From Pseudomonas fluorescens (GTDB lineage: Bacteria > Pseudomonadota > Gammaproteobacteria > Pseudomonadales > Pseudomonadaceae), in contig NZ_CP012830.1 in the NCBI RefSeq assembly GCF_001307155.1, forward strand, positions 3,780,501 through 3,844,500: 64,000 nucleotides of DNA. The letters are read 5' to 3'. Shown piece by piece: positions 8,285 through 16,801 of the stretch. A program made the translations under genes and the position numbers. Position 1 is the stretch's first letter; every line of letters starts with the position of its first letter. A model generated the notes under the pieces. It ran no database searches. It had not been told where the DNA came from and saw only the letters and a list, made by a program, of their open reading frames with translations.

Positions 8285-10460
8285 TGGCGTGTGCGTGCTT
8301 GCGCTGGTTGATCTCGTTCAGTACCGGACGTAATTCAGCCAGCGGCACCGGGCGGCTCAACAAGTAACCCTGAACAAAGTCGCAACCGAAACGTTCGAGA
8401 AACTGGTACTGCTCCAGGGTTTCGACCCCTTCGGTGACCACTTGCAAATGCAGGGTGTGGGCCATGACGATAATGGCCTGGACGATCTCCATGTCCTGAG
8501 TGGCCTTGGGGATGTCCTGGATAAACGAACGGTCTATTTTCAGGGTGTTCAGCGGCAGACGCTTGAGGTAGGCCAGCGACGAATAACCGGTGCCGAAGTC
8601 GTCGATCGACAACGAAACTCCCAGCGCCCGAATCTTGCGCAGTAGCACCAGCGTATTGGCAATATTGCCCATCAGTGCGTTTTCCGTGACCTCCAGCTCC
8701 AGCCTCTGCGGTGAGACGCCGGCTGCTCGCAGCGCACTTTCGACTTCCTCGGCGAGCTCTTCGCGAGCGAGATTGAGAGGTGAGCAGTTCACGGCGATTT
8801 TCAACGACTCGCAGCCGTGCCTGGACAGCTCGCTAAGGTCTTCGCAGGCTTTGCGCAGCACCCAGTTGTCGAGTTCGGCGATCAAGCCATTGGCTTCGGC
8901 AATCGCGATGAAACGATCAGGGGCGAGCAAGCCGTGTATCGGGTGCTGCCAGCGAATCAGCGCTTCCAGTTTGGTGACCTGGCCGCTTTTGAGGTCATAG
9001 ATCGGCTGGTAATAAAGCATCAATCCGTCTTCGTCGCGTAAGGCATTGCGCAGTTCTTCTTCGAGCTGCAGCGCCATCGTCGCCTTGGTTTTCAGGTTGG
9101 AGCTGAAGAAGTGCAGGCCGTTTCGGCCGTTGCCCTTGGATTGGTACAGCGCCAGGTCGGCGTGTTTCAGCAGTTCCTCGCAGGTTTTGCCGTCGTCAGG
9201 GAACACGCTGATACCGATGCTGGTGGTCATGACCATGCGCCTGCCGGCCAACTCGATCGGCTCCTTCATCTTTTGCATGATGCGCTGGGCCATGTGCCGT
9301 GCTTCGTCGCGCTCACGCAGGTTGATCAGAATGCAGAACTCATCGCCGCCAAACCGCGCGACCACATCGTCGTGACTGCGGGTCGAGCTTTTGATGTGGC
9401 TGGCGAGCACTTTCAACAGTTCGTCACCGGCGTCATGACCGAGGCTGTCGTTGATCCGCTTGAAGTGATCGATGTCCAGAAACATCACCGCCAGCATGCC
9501 GCCATGGGTGCTTTTCTCGATGAGCTTTTCGGCGAAGATCTGGTTGAAACCGCGGCGGTTGATCAGGTTGGTCAGGGGGTCGTAGTGCGCCACTTGTTGC
9601 AGCGACATGCGCGCCTGATCCAGTTGACTGAGCAGCGCGTTGACCCGGCGCAGGTCATGGTCCTTGTGCTGCAGTTTTTTGTCGGCGAGGGCGGCGCTGA
9701 TGCTGCTGCCGATGACCACCAGCGCGATCAGCGCAATCGTCAGCGCCAGTTGCAGGTGGTCGTCGTCGACCGACAGTTGCATGGGGACGCCAGTCGGCAA
9801 CACCAGGCTCATGGACTGCATGCCGGTGAAGTGCATGCTCACGATGCCGGCGCCGAGTACCAGGCTGGCGGTGTACTTGAGTACTTGATGAGCGATGCCG
9901 CCGCCGTTGCGCAGACCATGCGACAGCAGCAAGGCAATGGCGCTGGCACCGATGGCAATCAGGACCGACAGGCCGAACACGATTGGCTGGTAGTGGGCCA
10001 CGGCGTTCGAGCGCATTGCCGTCATTCCCACGTAATGCATGGTGGCGATGCCCAGTCCGATGCAAATCGAGGTTTGCACGTATTGCCGCACGTTCAGTTG
10101 AGCATTGCTCAGGGTGTTCATCGCTACAAAGGCTGCAATAAAGGCGATCAACAGGGAAAGCAGGGTGGCCGGCAAGTCGTAATGGATGTCGATGGGGGCC
10201 TGGAACGCCAGCATGCTGATGAAGTGCATGGCCCAGATACCGCCCGACAGGCAGCAGGCACCGACCCAGCGCCAGAGCCGTTGAGAGGCAGGATTTTCGG
10301 CATTACCGACGCGTTCGGCCATGTCCAGCGTGGCGAAGCTGGCTGCACAGGCAACCAGATAGGCCAGTAGCACCAGAAAGGGGTTATGAGTGCAATTGAG
10401 GACGACTTGCCCGCTGCTCTCTGGCAGCTCGGTAATGAAATGCAAACCAGGCCACTCCAT
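8175..10460 (-). CDS. nbdA: Membrane MHYT-GGDEF-EAL c-di-GMP cyclase/phosphodiesterase (NbdA-like)
   Basis: Inner-membrane bifunctional c-di-GMP enzyme. Seven hydrophobic segments carry three MHYT-type motifs (AMHFISM, TMHYVGM, SMHFTGM), which are proposed to bind copper and sense O2, CO or NO. Then follow a coiled linker, a GGDEF domain with intact RFGGDEF, and an EAL domain (KLEALIRWQHP, with DDFGTGYSSLAYLKRLP later). I start at Met 10460, which follows AAGGCGGGG and leaves the first helix close to the N-terminus; Met 10499 and 10604 are in-frame alternatives. Gene order (dehydrogenase, MHYT gene, rapA nearby) points to the nbdA locus PA3311. The paralogue mucR is the alternative. The 3' end overlaps the dehydrogenase gene by 110 bases. 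Confidence 0.75.
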   Translation of the reverse strand: MEWPGLHFITELPESSGQVVLNCTHNPFLVLLAYLVACAASFATLDMAERVGNAENPASQRLWRWVGACCLSGGIWAMHFISMLAFQAPIDIHYDLPATLLSLLIAFIAAFVAMNTLSNAQLNVRQYVQTSICIGLGIATMHYVGMTAMRSNAVAHYQPIVFGLSVLIAIGASAIALLLSHGLRNGGGIAHQVLKYTASLVLGAGIVSMHFTGMQSMSLVLPTGVPMQLSVDDDHLQLALTIALIALVVIGSSISAALADKKLQHKDHDLRRVNALLSQLDQARMSLQQVAHYDPLTNLINRRGFNQIFAEKLIEKSTHGGMLAVMFLDIDHFKRINDSLGHDAGDELLKVLASHIKSSTRSHDDVVARFGGDEFCILINLRERDEARHMAQRIMQKMKEPIELAGRRMVMTTSIGISVFPDDGKTCEELLKHADLALYQSKGNGRNGLHFFSSNLKTKATMALQLEEELRNALRDEDGLMLYYQPIYDLKSGQVTKLEALIRWQHPIHGLLAPDRFIAIAEANGLIAELDNWVLRKACEDLSELSRHGCESLKIAVNCSPLNLAREELAEEVESALRAAGVSPQRLELEVTENALMGNIANTLVLLRKIRALGVSLSIDDFGTGYSSLAYLKRLPLNTLKIDRSFIQDIPKATQDMEIVQAIIVMAHTLHLQVVTEGVETLEQYQFLERFGCDFVQGYLLSRPVPLAELRPVLNEINQRKHAHAINPLNLARGIDGLVSRDLFPDSPDLHADASTARPVH

Positions 10461-10755
10461 AGCATGCCCCGCCTTTGAGTCATTCTCTGCCGGCGCCATG
10501 AACGCTGGCGAATGTCTGGAGTATAGAGGCCGTGCACAGAGCACAAGAAATAGTGGCACATTGGCACTAATGATTTTGCAATAAGCCGGGGAGCGCTTAG
10601 ACATAAATTGTCACGCGCGCGGCGTTGGCTGTCATGAGCGGGTATCAGCCTGACGAATAATGACAGACAGCGGCCATGGCGCTGACTAGATTGCGGGTAC
10701 CGGGCTGGAGTGTTGTCGGCAGTGAAGCCCTCATAACAATAAAAGAGACGGACCC

Positions 10756-12105
10756 ATGCAGAACTCGACCCAAGCGGCGAATGCCTGGCGCATTCTGTTC
10801 CTGCTGTTTCTGGCCAATCTGTTCAACTTCTTCGATCGTACAATCCCGGCGATTATCATCGAGCCAATCCGCATGGAATGGCACCTCAGCGACTTTCAAC
10901 TGGGGATCATCGGTACTGCATTCACGATCGTTTATGCCATTGCCGGTCTGCCGTTAGGGCGACTGGCGGACACCGGTTCGCGCAGCAAACTGATGGGCTG
11001 GGGCTTGGCGGTCTGGAGCGGGTTGACCGCAGTCAACGGCCTGGTGGGGAGTTTCTGGAGTTTCCTGATCGTGCGCATGGGGATCGGCATCGGTGAAGCC
11101 AGCTATGCGCCGGCCGCCAATTCGCTGATCGGTGATTTGTTCCCGGCACACCGTCGGGCGCGGGCCATGGGGATCTTCATGCTCGGTTTGCCGCTGGGCC
11201 TGTTGCTGGCGTTCTTCACCATCGGCGCGATGGTCAAGGCGTTCGACAGCTGGCGTGCACCATTCTTTATCGCGGCGATCCCGGGTTTGATCCTGGCGAT
11301 CTTCATGTTCTTCATCAAAGAACCCCAGCGCGGCGCGGCGGAAACTGTGCGCGTGTCCCAGGAGCGGGTGGATCGGCCGATTCGCCGGGTACTGGCGATT
11401 CCAACGTTCCTCTGGCTGGTAATGGCGGGGCTGTGTTTCAACTTCGCCACCTATGCCTGTAACTCGTTTCTGGTGCCGATGTTGCAGCGCTACTTTCAGA
11501 TGCCATTGCAGCAAGCGGCGGTGGCGACCGGGGTGATCGTCGGTGTGACCGGCTTGTTCGGCCTGACGCTGGGCGGCTGGGTGGCTGACAAGATTCACCA
11601 GCGGGTGGCCAACGGTCGGCTGCTGTTTGCTGCGTTCAGCCTGATCATCTCGACCCTGTGCACGGCCTGGGCACTGCATGCAGGACGGATTGAAATCGGT
11701 GTGTTCGTCGCCGTATTCAGCGTCGGCTGGTTGTTTGCCTACAACTTCTATACCTGCGTTTACACGGCTATTCAGGATGTGGTCGAACCGCGTTTGCGCG
11801 CCACGGCGATGGCGTTGTTTTTTGCCGGACTCTACCTGTTGGGCGGTGGCTTGGGGCCGGTGGTGGTCGGCGCTTTGTCCGATCACTTTGCCCATAGCGC
11901 AATGCTGGCGGCCGGCGCCGAGCAAATGAACGAGGCCTTCAAGGCGGCAGGGCTGCATGACGCGATGTACCTGATTCCGGTGGCGTTGTTTTCGACTATG
12001 GTGTTTCTGTTCCTGGCTTCGCGGTGTTTTGTGCGGGATGCCAAGCGGATGAAGGAAGGGTTGGTGGCGGTGGTTGAGCCCGGAATTGCGGTGGCAACAG
12101 CTTAA
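10756..12105 (+). CDS. MFS transporter, spinster-like/metabolite:H+ family
   Basis: Twelve-helix major facilitator transporter of 449 residues. The N-terminus (RILFLLFLANLFNFFDRTIP) and the GRLADTGSRSKLMGWGLAVW loop between helices 2 and 3 are typical of the spinster-like MFS group. GIGIGEASYAPAANSLIGDL forms helix 4. The central loop is charged (EPQRGAAETVRVSQERVDRP). The substrate cannot be told from sequence; in bacteria this group includes sugar, lipid and drug exporters. It is a single gene with AAGAGACGG before the ATG and a strong terminator after it. Confidence 0.8.
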   Translation: MQNSTQAANAWRILFLLFLANLFNFFDRTIPAIIIEPIRMEWHLSDFQLGIIGTAFTIVYAIAGLPLGRLADTGSRSKLMGWGLAVWSGLTAVNGLVGSFWSFLIVRMGIGIGEASYAPAANSLIGDLFPAHRRARAMGIFMLGLPLGLLLAFFTIGAMVKAFDSWRAPFFIAAIPGLILAIFMFFIKEPQRGAAETVRVSQERVDRPIRRVLAIPTFLWLVMAGLCFNFATYACNSFLVPMLQRYFQMPLQQAAVATGVIVGVTGLFGLTLGGWVADKIHQRVANGRLLFAAFSLIISTLCTAWALHAGRIEIGVFVAVFSVGWLFAYNFYTCVYTAIQDVVEPRLRATAMALFFAGLYLLGGGLGPVVVGALSDHFAHSAMLAAGAEQMNEAFKAAGLHDAMYLIPVALFSTMVFLFLASRCFVRDAKRMKEGLVAVVEPGIAVATA

Positions 12106-12127
12106 GATCTTGCAGGTCTTCAGAAAA

Positions 12128-12165
12128 CAAAAAGGCCCGCATCGCTGCGGGCCTTTTGTTTTTAC
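12128..12165. terminator. Bidirectional terminator between the MFS gene and rapA
   Basis: AAAAGGCCCGC / GCGGGCCTTTT stem flanked by an A-run on the left and TTTTGTTTTT on the right. It lies between two convergent genes and can serve both strands. Confidence 0.9.
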
Positions 12166-12181
12166 CGGAGGAGAGGAGGGA

Positions 12182-15028
12182 TTACCCCGCCACCAGCACC
12201 CGGATCGCTTCCAGTCGCAGTGCCGCTTTATCGAGCATGGCCAGGCCTTGCTCGCGCTGTTGGCGCAGGGCAACCAGTTCGCTGTCGCGCACGGTCGGGT
12301 TGACCGCTTGCAGGGCGGTCAGGCGCGCCAGCTCTTCTTCGGTGTCGGCGGCCAGGCGGCGTTGCGCTTCGGCTACACGTTCGGCGTGGCGCGGAGTGAT
12401 CTTCTCTTCACCGGCATTGATGCGCGGTGTCAGTTGATCACGCTGGGCCTGGACAAACTTGTTGGCGCTGGCGCGAGGCACGCTTTCGAGCTGGTCGTTG
12501 AGGGTTTCGAACGAGACGCGGCCCGACAGGTCGTTGCCGTTGGCATCGAGCAGGCAGCGCAGCGCGGCCGGCGGCAGGTAACGGCCCAGTTGCAGCGAGC
12601 GCGGGGCAACCACTTCGCTGACATAGAGCAGTTCCAGCAACACGGTGCCAGGCTTGAGCGCCTTGTTCTTGATCAGCGCCACGGCGGTGTTGCCCATCGA
12701 ACCGGACAGCACCAGGTCCATGCCGCCCTGAACCATCGGGTGCTCCCAGGTGATGAATTGCATGTCTTCGCGAGACAGCGCCTGGTTGCGGTCGTAGGTG
12801 ATGGTCACGCCTTCGTCGTCACCCAGCGGGAAGCTGGCGTCGAGCATTTTTTCGCTCGGCTTGAGGATCAGCGCGTTTTCCGAATGGTCTTCGCTGTCGA
12901 TGCCGAATGCGTCGAACAGGGTTTCCATGTAGATCGGCAGGGCGAACTGATCGTCTTGCTCAAGAATCGCCTCAACCAGCGCGTCACCTTCGCCAGCGCC
13001 ACCGGAGTTGAGTTCCAGCAGGCGGTCACGACCGCTGTGCAACTCGGCTTCGAGGTTTTCACGGGTGGTGCGGGCTTCGTCGATCAGCGCTTGCCACTCG
13101 CCGTCATCGGCATTTTCCAGCAGCGGCAGCAGGCGCGGGCCGAACTGATGCTGCAAGGCGTTGCCGGTCGGGCAGGTGTTGAGGAACGCATTCAGCGCTT
13201 CGTGATACCACTGGAACAGGCGCTCTTGCGGGCTGGTTTCCAGGTACGGCACGTGCAGTTCGATGACGTGCTTCTGACCGATCCGGTCCAGACGCCCGAT
13301 CCGCTGTTCCAGCAGGTCAGGGTGCGATGGCAGATCGAACAGCACCAGGTGGTGGGAGAACTGGAAGTTGCGACCTTCACTGCCGATTTCCGAACAGATC
13401 AGTACCTGGGCACCGAATTCTTCGTCAGCGAAGTAAGCCGCCGCGCGGTCACGTTCGAGGATGTTCATGCCTTCGTGGAACACCGTGGCCGGAATGCCGG
13501 AACGTACGCGCAGGGCGTCTTCCAGGTCCATCGCGGTTTCGGCGTGGGCACAGATCACCAGCACTTTGGTGCGCTTGAGCATTTTCAGCTGGTCGATCAG
13601 CCATTCGACACGAGGGTCGAAGCGCCACCAGCGTTGTTCTTCATCTATATCCGGCTGAGCCTGGAAGCTGACTTCCGGATACAGCTCGGCGTGTTCGCCC
13701 AGCGGCAGTTCTAGGTATTCGTCCGGGCACGGCAGCGGGTACGGGTGCAGTTTGCGTTCCGGGAAGCCTTGTACCGCGGCGCGGGTGTTGCGGAACAGCA
13801 CGCGGCCAGTGCCGTGGCGGTCCAGCAATTCGCGGACCAGACGGGCGCTGGCCTCGGCGTCGCCAGCGTTGACGGCAGTCAGCAGCGCTTCGCCTTCGTC
13901 ACCGAGGAAACCCTGGATGGTTTTGTGTGCGGCCGGGGACAAGCGCCCCTGGTCCATCAGCTCCTGAACGGCTTCGGCCACCGGGCGATAGTTTTCGCTC
14001 TCGGCGCGGAAGGCTTTCAGGTCATGGAAACGGTTTGGATCGAGCAGGCGCAGGCGCGCGAAGTGGCTGTCCTGACCCAGTTGCTCCGGGGTCGCGGTCA
14101 GCAGCAGCACACCGGGAATGGTTTCCGCGAGTTGCTCGACCAGCGAATACTCAGGGCTGACCTGATCTTCGTGCCACACCAGGTGGTGCGCTTCGTCGAC
14201 CACCAGCAGGTCCCAGCCGGCAGCGAACAACGCGTCCTGGGCCTTTTCGTCGTCCACCAGCCATTCCAGAGCGACCAGTGCGAGCTGGGTGTCTTCGAAC
14301 GGGTTGCCGGCATCGCTTTCGATGAAGCGTTCTTCGTCGAACAGCGCGACTTGCAGGTTGAAACGACGGCGCATCTCCACCAGCCATTGGTGCTGGAGGT
14401 TTTCCGGAACCAGGATCAGCACGCGGTTGGCGCGGCCCGAGAGCAGTTGGCGATGGATCACCAGACCGGCTTCGATGGTTTTACCCAGACCTACTTCGTC
14501 CGCCAACAGAACCCGCGGCGCAATACGGTCAGCGACTTCACGAGCGATGTGCAATTGGTGAGCGATCGGCTGCGCACGCACGCCACCCAGGCCCCAGAGC
14601 GAGGATTGCAACTGGCGGCTGGTGTGTTCCAGGGTGTGGTAACGCAGGGAGAACCAGGCCAGTGGGTCGATCTGTCCGGCGAACAAACGGTCGCTGGCCA
14701 GACGGAACTGGATGAAGTTCGACAGTTGGGTCTCAGGCAGCGTGACGACTTCGTTCTGTGCGTTGAGCCCGTGATAGACCAGCAGGCCGTCGACGTCGTC
14801 GACTTCGCGCACGGTCATTTTCCAGCCTTCGAAGTGAGTGATCATGTCACCCGGAGAAAACCTCACGCGAGTGAGGGGCGCATTCCGTAGCGCGTACTGG
14901 CGAGTGTCGCCAGTGGCCGGATAGAGCACGGTCAGCAAGCGACCGTCCTGTGCCAGAACGGTGCCTAGACCTAGCTCGGCTTCGCTGTCACTAATCCAGC
15001 GTTGCCCCGGTTGATACTGCTGCGCCAT
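12182..15028 (-). CDS. rapA: RNA polymerase-associated SWI2/SNF2 ATPase RapA
   Basis: A 948-residue Swi2/Snf2 translocase (HepA) that binds RNA polymerase and helps recycle it after transcription. The N-terminal Tudor-like domain starts at PGQRWISDSEAELGLG. The ATPase core shows LADEVGLGKTIEAGLVIHRQ (motif I), VVDEAHHLVW (motif II, DEAH) and LLLTATPEQLGQ (motif III). The second RecA-like lobe has FQFSHHLVLFDLPSHPDLLE and EQRIGRLDRIGQ (motif VI). The long C-terminal RapA-specific region follows. The length matches Pseudomonas RapA. The ATG (MAQQYQPGQRW) agrees with the family start. Confidence 0.97.
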   Translation of the reverse strand: MAQQYQPGQRWISDSEAELGLGTVLAQDGRLLTVLYPATGDTRQYALRNAPLTRVRFSPGDMITHFEGWKMTVREVDDVDGLLVYHGLNAQNEVVTLPETQLSNFIQFRLASDRLFAGQIDPLAWFSLRYHTLEHTSRQLQSSLWGLGGVRAQPIAHQLHIAREVADRIAPRVLLADEVGLGKTIEAGLVIHRQLLSGRANRVLILVPENLQHQWLVEMRRRFNLQVALFDEERFIESDAGNPFEDTQLALVALEWLVDDEKAQDALFAAGWDLLVVDEAHHLVWHEDQVSPEYSLVEQLAETIPGVLLLTATPEQLGQDSHFARLRLLDPNRFHDLKAFRAESENYRPVAEAVQELMDQGRLSPAAHKTIQGFLGDEGEALLTAVNAGDAEASARLVRELLDRHGTGRVLFRNTRAAVQGFPERKLHPYPLPCPDEYLELPLGEHAELYPEVSFQAQPDIDEEQRWWRFDPRVEWLIDQLKMLKRTKVLVICAHAETAMDLEDALRVRSGIPATVFHEGMNILERDRAAAYFADEEFGAQVLICSEIGSEGRNFQFSHHLVLFDLPSHPDLLEQRIGRLDRIGQKHVIELHVPYLETSPQERLFQWYHEALNAFLNTCPTGNALQHQFGPRLLPLLENADDGEWQALIDEARTTRENLEAELHSGRDRLLELNSGGAGEGDALVEAILEQDDQFALPIYMETLFDAFGIDSEDHSENALILKPSEKMLDASFPLGDDEGVTITYDRNQALSREDMQFITWEHPMVQGGMDLVLSGSMGNTAVALIKNKALKPGTVLLELLYVSEVVAPRSLQLGRYLPPAALRCLLDANGNDLSGRVSFETLNDQLESVPRASANKFVQAQRDQLTPRINAGEEKITPRHAERVAEAQRRLAADTEEELARLTALQAVNPTVRDSELVALRQQREQGLAMLDKAALRLEAIRVLVAG

Positions 15029-15207
15029 GCTGCCTGACTCCCGCCTTGAAAAAGCCGACTATATTAACGGATGCGGGTCCCGAGGCCAAAGGGTTACTCG
15101 CGTAGGAGCGGCCGAAGGTTCGGGCCGCGTTGGCTCGCAAGTTTGCGACCGTTGGCTCAAGTCGCCGACTCAGCAGCCGACAGCCTGCTGTCAGGAGACT
15201 AATAACC

Positions 15208-15549
15208 ATGCTGCCACCGATGCTCCCCTTGAGTGCCGTGCCGATTACTTCCCAACAGGATCCGATACGCCAGCGGCCGGATATTCCGCCGGTGGTGCCG
15301 GTGGAGGCGAGTTCCAGCGAAAGTACGATCGACCTGCACAAGCGCCATGCCGAAGAGTCGGCGCAGTTGTTGCGCGAAGAGCAACGGCGTCAGCAAGCGC
15401 GCGACAAGCGTCGCCGCGAAGCCGAAGAGGACCCTGAAGAGCACTTGGCTGTGCCGGGTGACGAGTTGAACGCCGACAACACGGTGCCGGTTGTCCCGCT
15501 GATAGACGATCAGCCGCGCCAGGGATTGTGGGTCGATGTCGAGGTCTGA
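15208..15549 (+). CDS. Conserved Pseudomonas charged protein, function unknown
   Basis: A 113-residue hydrophilic protein. The start ATG at 15208 has CAGGAGAC nine bases upstream. A proline-rich N-terminus (MLPPMLPLSAVPITSQQDPI) is followed by a highly charged predicted helix or coiled coil (residues ~40-75, rich in Arg, Glu and Gln) and a C-terminus ending RQGLWVDVEV. I remember similar short proteins across Pseudomonas that are sometimes labelled aspartate-semialdehyde dehydrogenase; nothing here supports that enzyme. It is divergent from rapA with 180 bases between. Confidence 0.7.
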   Translation: MLPPMLPLSAVPITSQQDPIRQRPDIPPVVPVEASSSESTIDLHKRHAEESAQLLREEQRRQQARDKRRREAEEDPEEHLAVPGDELNADNTVPVVPLIDDQPRQGLWVDVEV

Positions 15550-15696
15550 CGCTTACTCACTTTTTGTTGCGCTGTGATGTTGCTGGCGACTGGTCAGCGC
15601 CGGCTATTGGCCGCATTATTGGCAAACCCTGAGCGGGCAGGGTGACAGTAGTCACTTTGCTACGCCTGTATTGACCTTGAAGATGTAAGCCACGCC

Positions 15697-15858
15697 ATGA
15701 GCCAAGATGACAAGCTGATTGACCTCAACACTGAGCGTGCCAAGCGCGTGCATGACCTTAATGAAAAGCGCCTGAACGAAGTGCGCCAGGCTTTCGAGCA
15801 GGCCATGCCTTTGGGTAAAGCGAAGAAAAAGCCGAAAAACAAACCGAAAAAGCGTTGA
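15697..15858 (+). CDS. Small basic-tailed protein, 53 residues
   Basis: An ORF too short for many gene finders. It starts MSQDDKLIDLNTERAKRV and ends in a lysine/proline tail (KAKKKPKNKPKKR). The first 37 residues form a charged amphipathic helix, and the tail could bind nucleic acid or ribosomes. The ribosome-binding site is weak (GTAAG). Codon use fits the host, and the frame is open to a TGA at 15856-15858. The function is unknown; it lies just upstream of the ccoM-like gene but has its own spacing. Confidence 0.55.
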   Translation: MSQDDKLIDLNTERAKRVHDLNEKRLNEVRQAFEQAMPLGKAKKKPKNKPKKR

Positions 15859-15924
15859 TCCTCCCTGTTTCCATTGATGCAGGTCAGTTATTTCCCTTCC
15901 TTTTACGCCCGGTCTTGGGCGGCA

Positions 15925-15966
15925 TTGATCCCGGTCAATTTTCTTCTGCGCCCGATTGGGTAACTT
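15925..15966 (+). promoter_or_regulatory. Anr (FNR-type) box and promoter of the ccoM-like gene
   Basis: TTGATCCCGGTCAA at 15925-15938 matches the Anr/FNR consensus TTGAT-N4-ATCAA at nine of ten positions. A TAACTT at 15961-15966 could be the -10; a start near 15973 would put the box centre at about -41.5, the place for a class II activator site. This predicts low-oxygen induction of the small gene downstream. Confidence 0.7.
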
Positions 15967-16003
15967 AGCCCCATCGCAACAGGGCAAGTGCAGGAGGCCA
16001 GTC

Positions 16004-16120
16004 ATGTTTTTCGATAATGTGGTGATTGCCGGAGTGCTGACAGTTGGCCTCATGGTTCTGTTTTTTGCCGGGTTTGGATTTTTTATCTGGAAAGACGCAC
16101 ATAAGCGTAAAAAGCCTTAG
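16004..16120 (+). CDS. ccoM: CcoM-like small subunit of cbb3-type cytochrome oxidase
   Basis: A 38-residue single-helix membrane protein: MFFDNVVIAGVLTVGLMVLF, then FAGFGFFIWKDAHKRKKP. CAGGAGG lies seven bases before the ATG. Both the pattern (MF.DNVV.AGV.TV.LMV.F.AGFG.FIWKDAH) and the length closely resemble what I remember of CcoM, the small subunit found in the P. stutzeri cbb3 oxidase, which helps assembly or stability. The Anr box upstream fits a cbb3 component. It is far from any cco operon in this window. I rely on memory for the comparison, so the assignment is good but not certain. Confidence 0.7.
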   Translation: MFFDNVVIAGVLTVGLMVLFFAGFGFFIWKDAHKRKKP

Positions 16121-16154
16121 GTCTTTCTGGAAGCACGAGCACGCAAGGCATTTT

Positions 16155-16182
16155 GGGCGACTTCGGTCGCCCTTTTTTTTTT
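16155..16182 (+). terminator. Rho-independent terminator after ccoM
   Basis: GGGCGAC-TTCG-GTCGCCC (16155-16172), a perfect stem with a TTCG tetraloop, followed by ten T residues. Confidence 0.93.
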
Positions 16183-16232
16183 GCCTGCGGTTTTTTGCGG
16201 AGTCAGCGCTTGTAGGTGTACACCAATCAAAC

Positions 16233-16281
16233 CTGTAGGAGCTGAGCTTGCTCGCGATGGCGGCCTGACAGCCGGCCAATC
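16233..16281. repeat. REP element
   Basis: CTGTAGGAGCTGAGCTTGCTCGCGATGGCGG followed by CCTGACAGCCGGCC has the typical layout of a fluorescens-group REP: the TGTAGGAGC lead, a GAGC-TTGCTC imperfect palindrome and the GATGGCGGC tail. Confidence 0.8.
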
Positions 16282-16283
16282 TC

Positions 16284-16640
16284 TTGCGGGTGTACATATC
16301 CGTTGCTGCGGTAACGGCCGCTTACGGTTTCGCCCTTACGGCGCCTCACTTTTCCAAACGCCGGGGTGCCGGCCCAGCGAAAAGTAAGCAAAAGTCTTCG
16401 CCCCAAGCGTACGGCACCTCGCCTAGGCTCGGCGTCCCCTTGCTCCGGTGTCCGTCAGGGGGCATCGCCTACGGTCTGCTTCGCGACGACCTCCTCTCGA
16501 TGTGTCCGGCTGCGCCGTACGGCGCTGCGCGCCCACCCCCTGATGAACACCTCCACTCGGCCTCCCGATAGGGGCGGGTGGATCAAGATCAACAGCAACA
16601 GCACGGCGGCCTGCCGGCCGGCCTGAGTGGTAAGAGCGCG
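16284..16640. repeat. Long GC-rich intergenic repeat of unknown nature
   Basis: About 350 bases rich in short local palindromes (for example GGTAACGGCCGCTTACGG, GCCTACGG, CGTACGGCGC). All frames are open for long stretches but give low-complexity peptides without ribosome-binding sites, so I treat it as non-coding. From memory, near-identical stretches recur between genes in many Pseudomonas genomes, where they are often mis-annotated as small proteins. Its function is unknown. Confidence 0.55.
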
Positions 16641-16652
16641 TATGGCTTAGAT

Positions 16653-16702
16653 CTCGTTCCCACGCGCAGCAAAGGAATGCCGCCCGGGACGCTCCGCGTC
16701 CC
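16653..16702. repeat. Remnant of a GTTCCCACGC-type repeat
   Basis: CTCGTTCCCACGCGCAGC, GGAATGC and GGGACGCTCCGCGTCCC form a short version of the palindromic repeat that is complete at 21947-22063. Confidence 0.6.
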
Positions 16703-16751
16703 TTCAAGGACATGGAAACGATCAACAAATCCTTGCAAATCCTGCAGGCAT

Positions 16752-16789
16752 AAAAAAAGCGCGACCTCCAGGAGGGCGCGCCTTTTTTG
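16752..16789 (-). terminator. Terminator of pitA
   Basis: A-run, AAGCGCGACCTCC / GGAGGGCGCGCCTT imperfect stem and T-run. Read on the minus strand it directly follows the pitA stop; the run of A/T on both sides makes it usable in both directions. Confidence 0.85.
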
Positions 16790-16801
16790 TACGGCGGTAG
16801 A

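Noticed and set aside
10954..12273. Minus-strand frame opposite the MFS gene (439 codons)
   Set aside because: It runs across the terminator at 12128-12165, is rich in Arg/His/Gln and lies opposite a clear transporter.
16284..16571. ORFs within the long intergenic repeat
   Set aside because: Several frames are open at once, the peptides are low complexity, and no ribosome-binding site is present. Better explained as a non-coding repeat.
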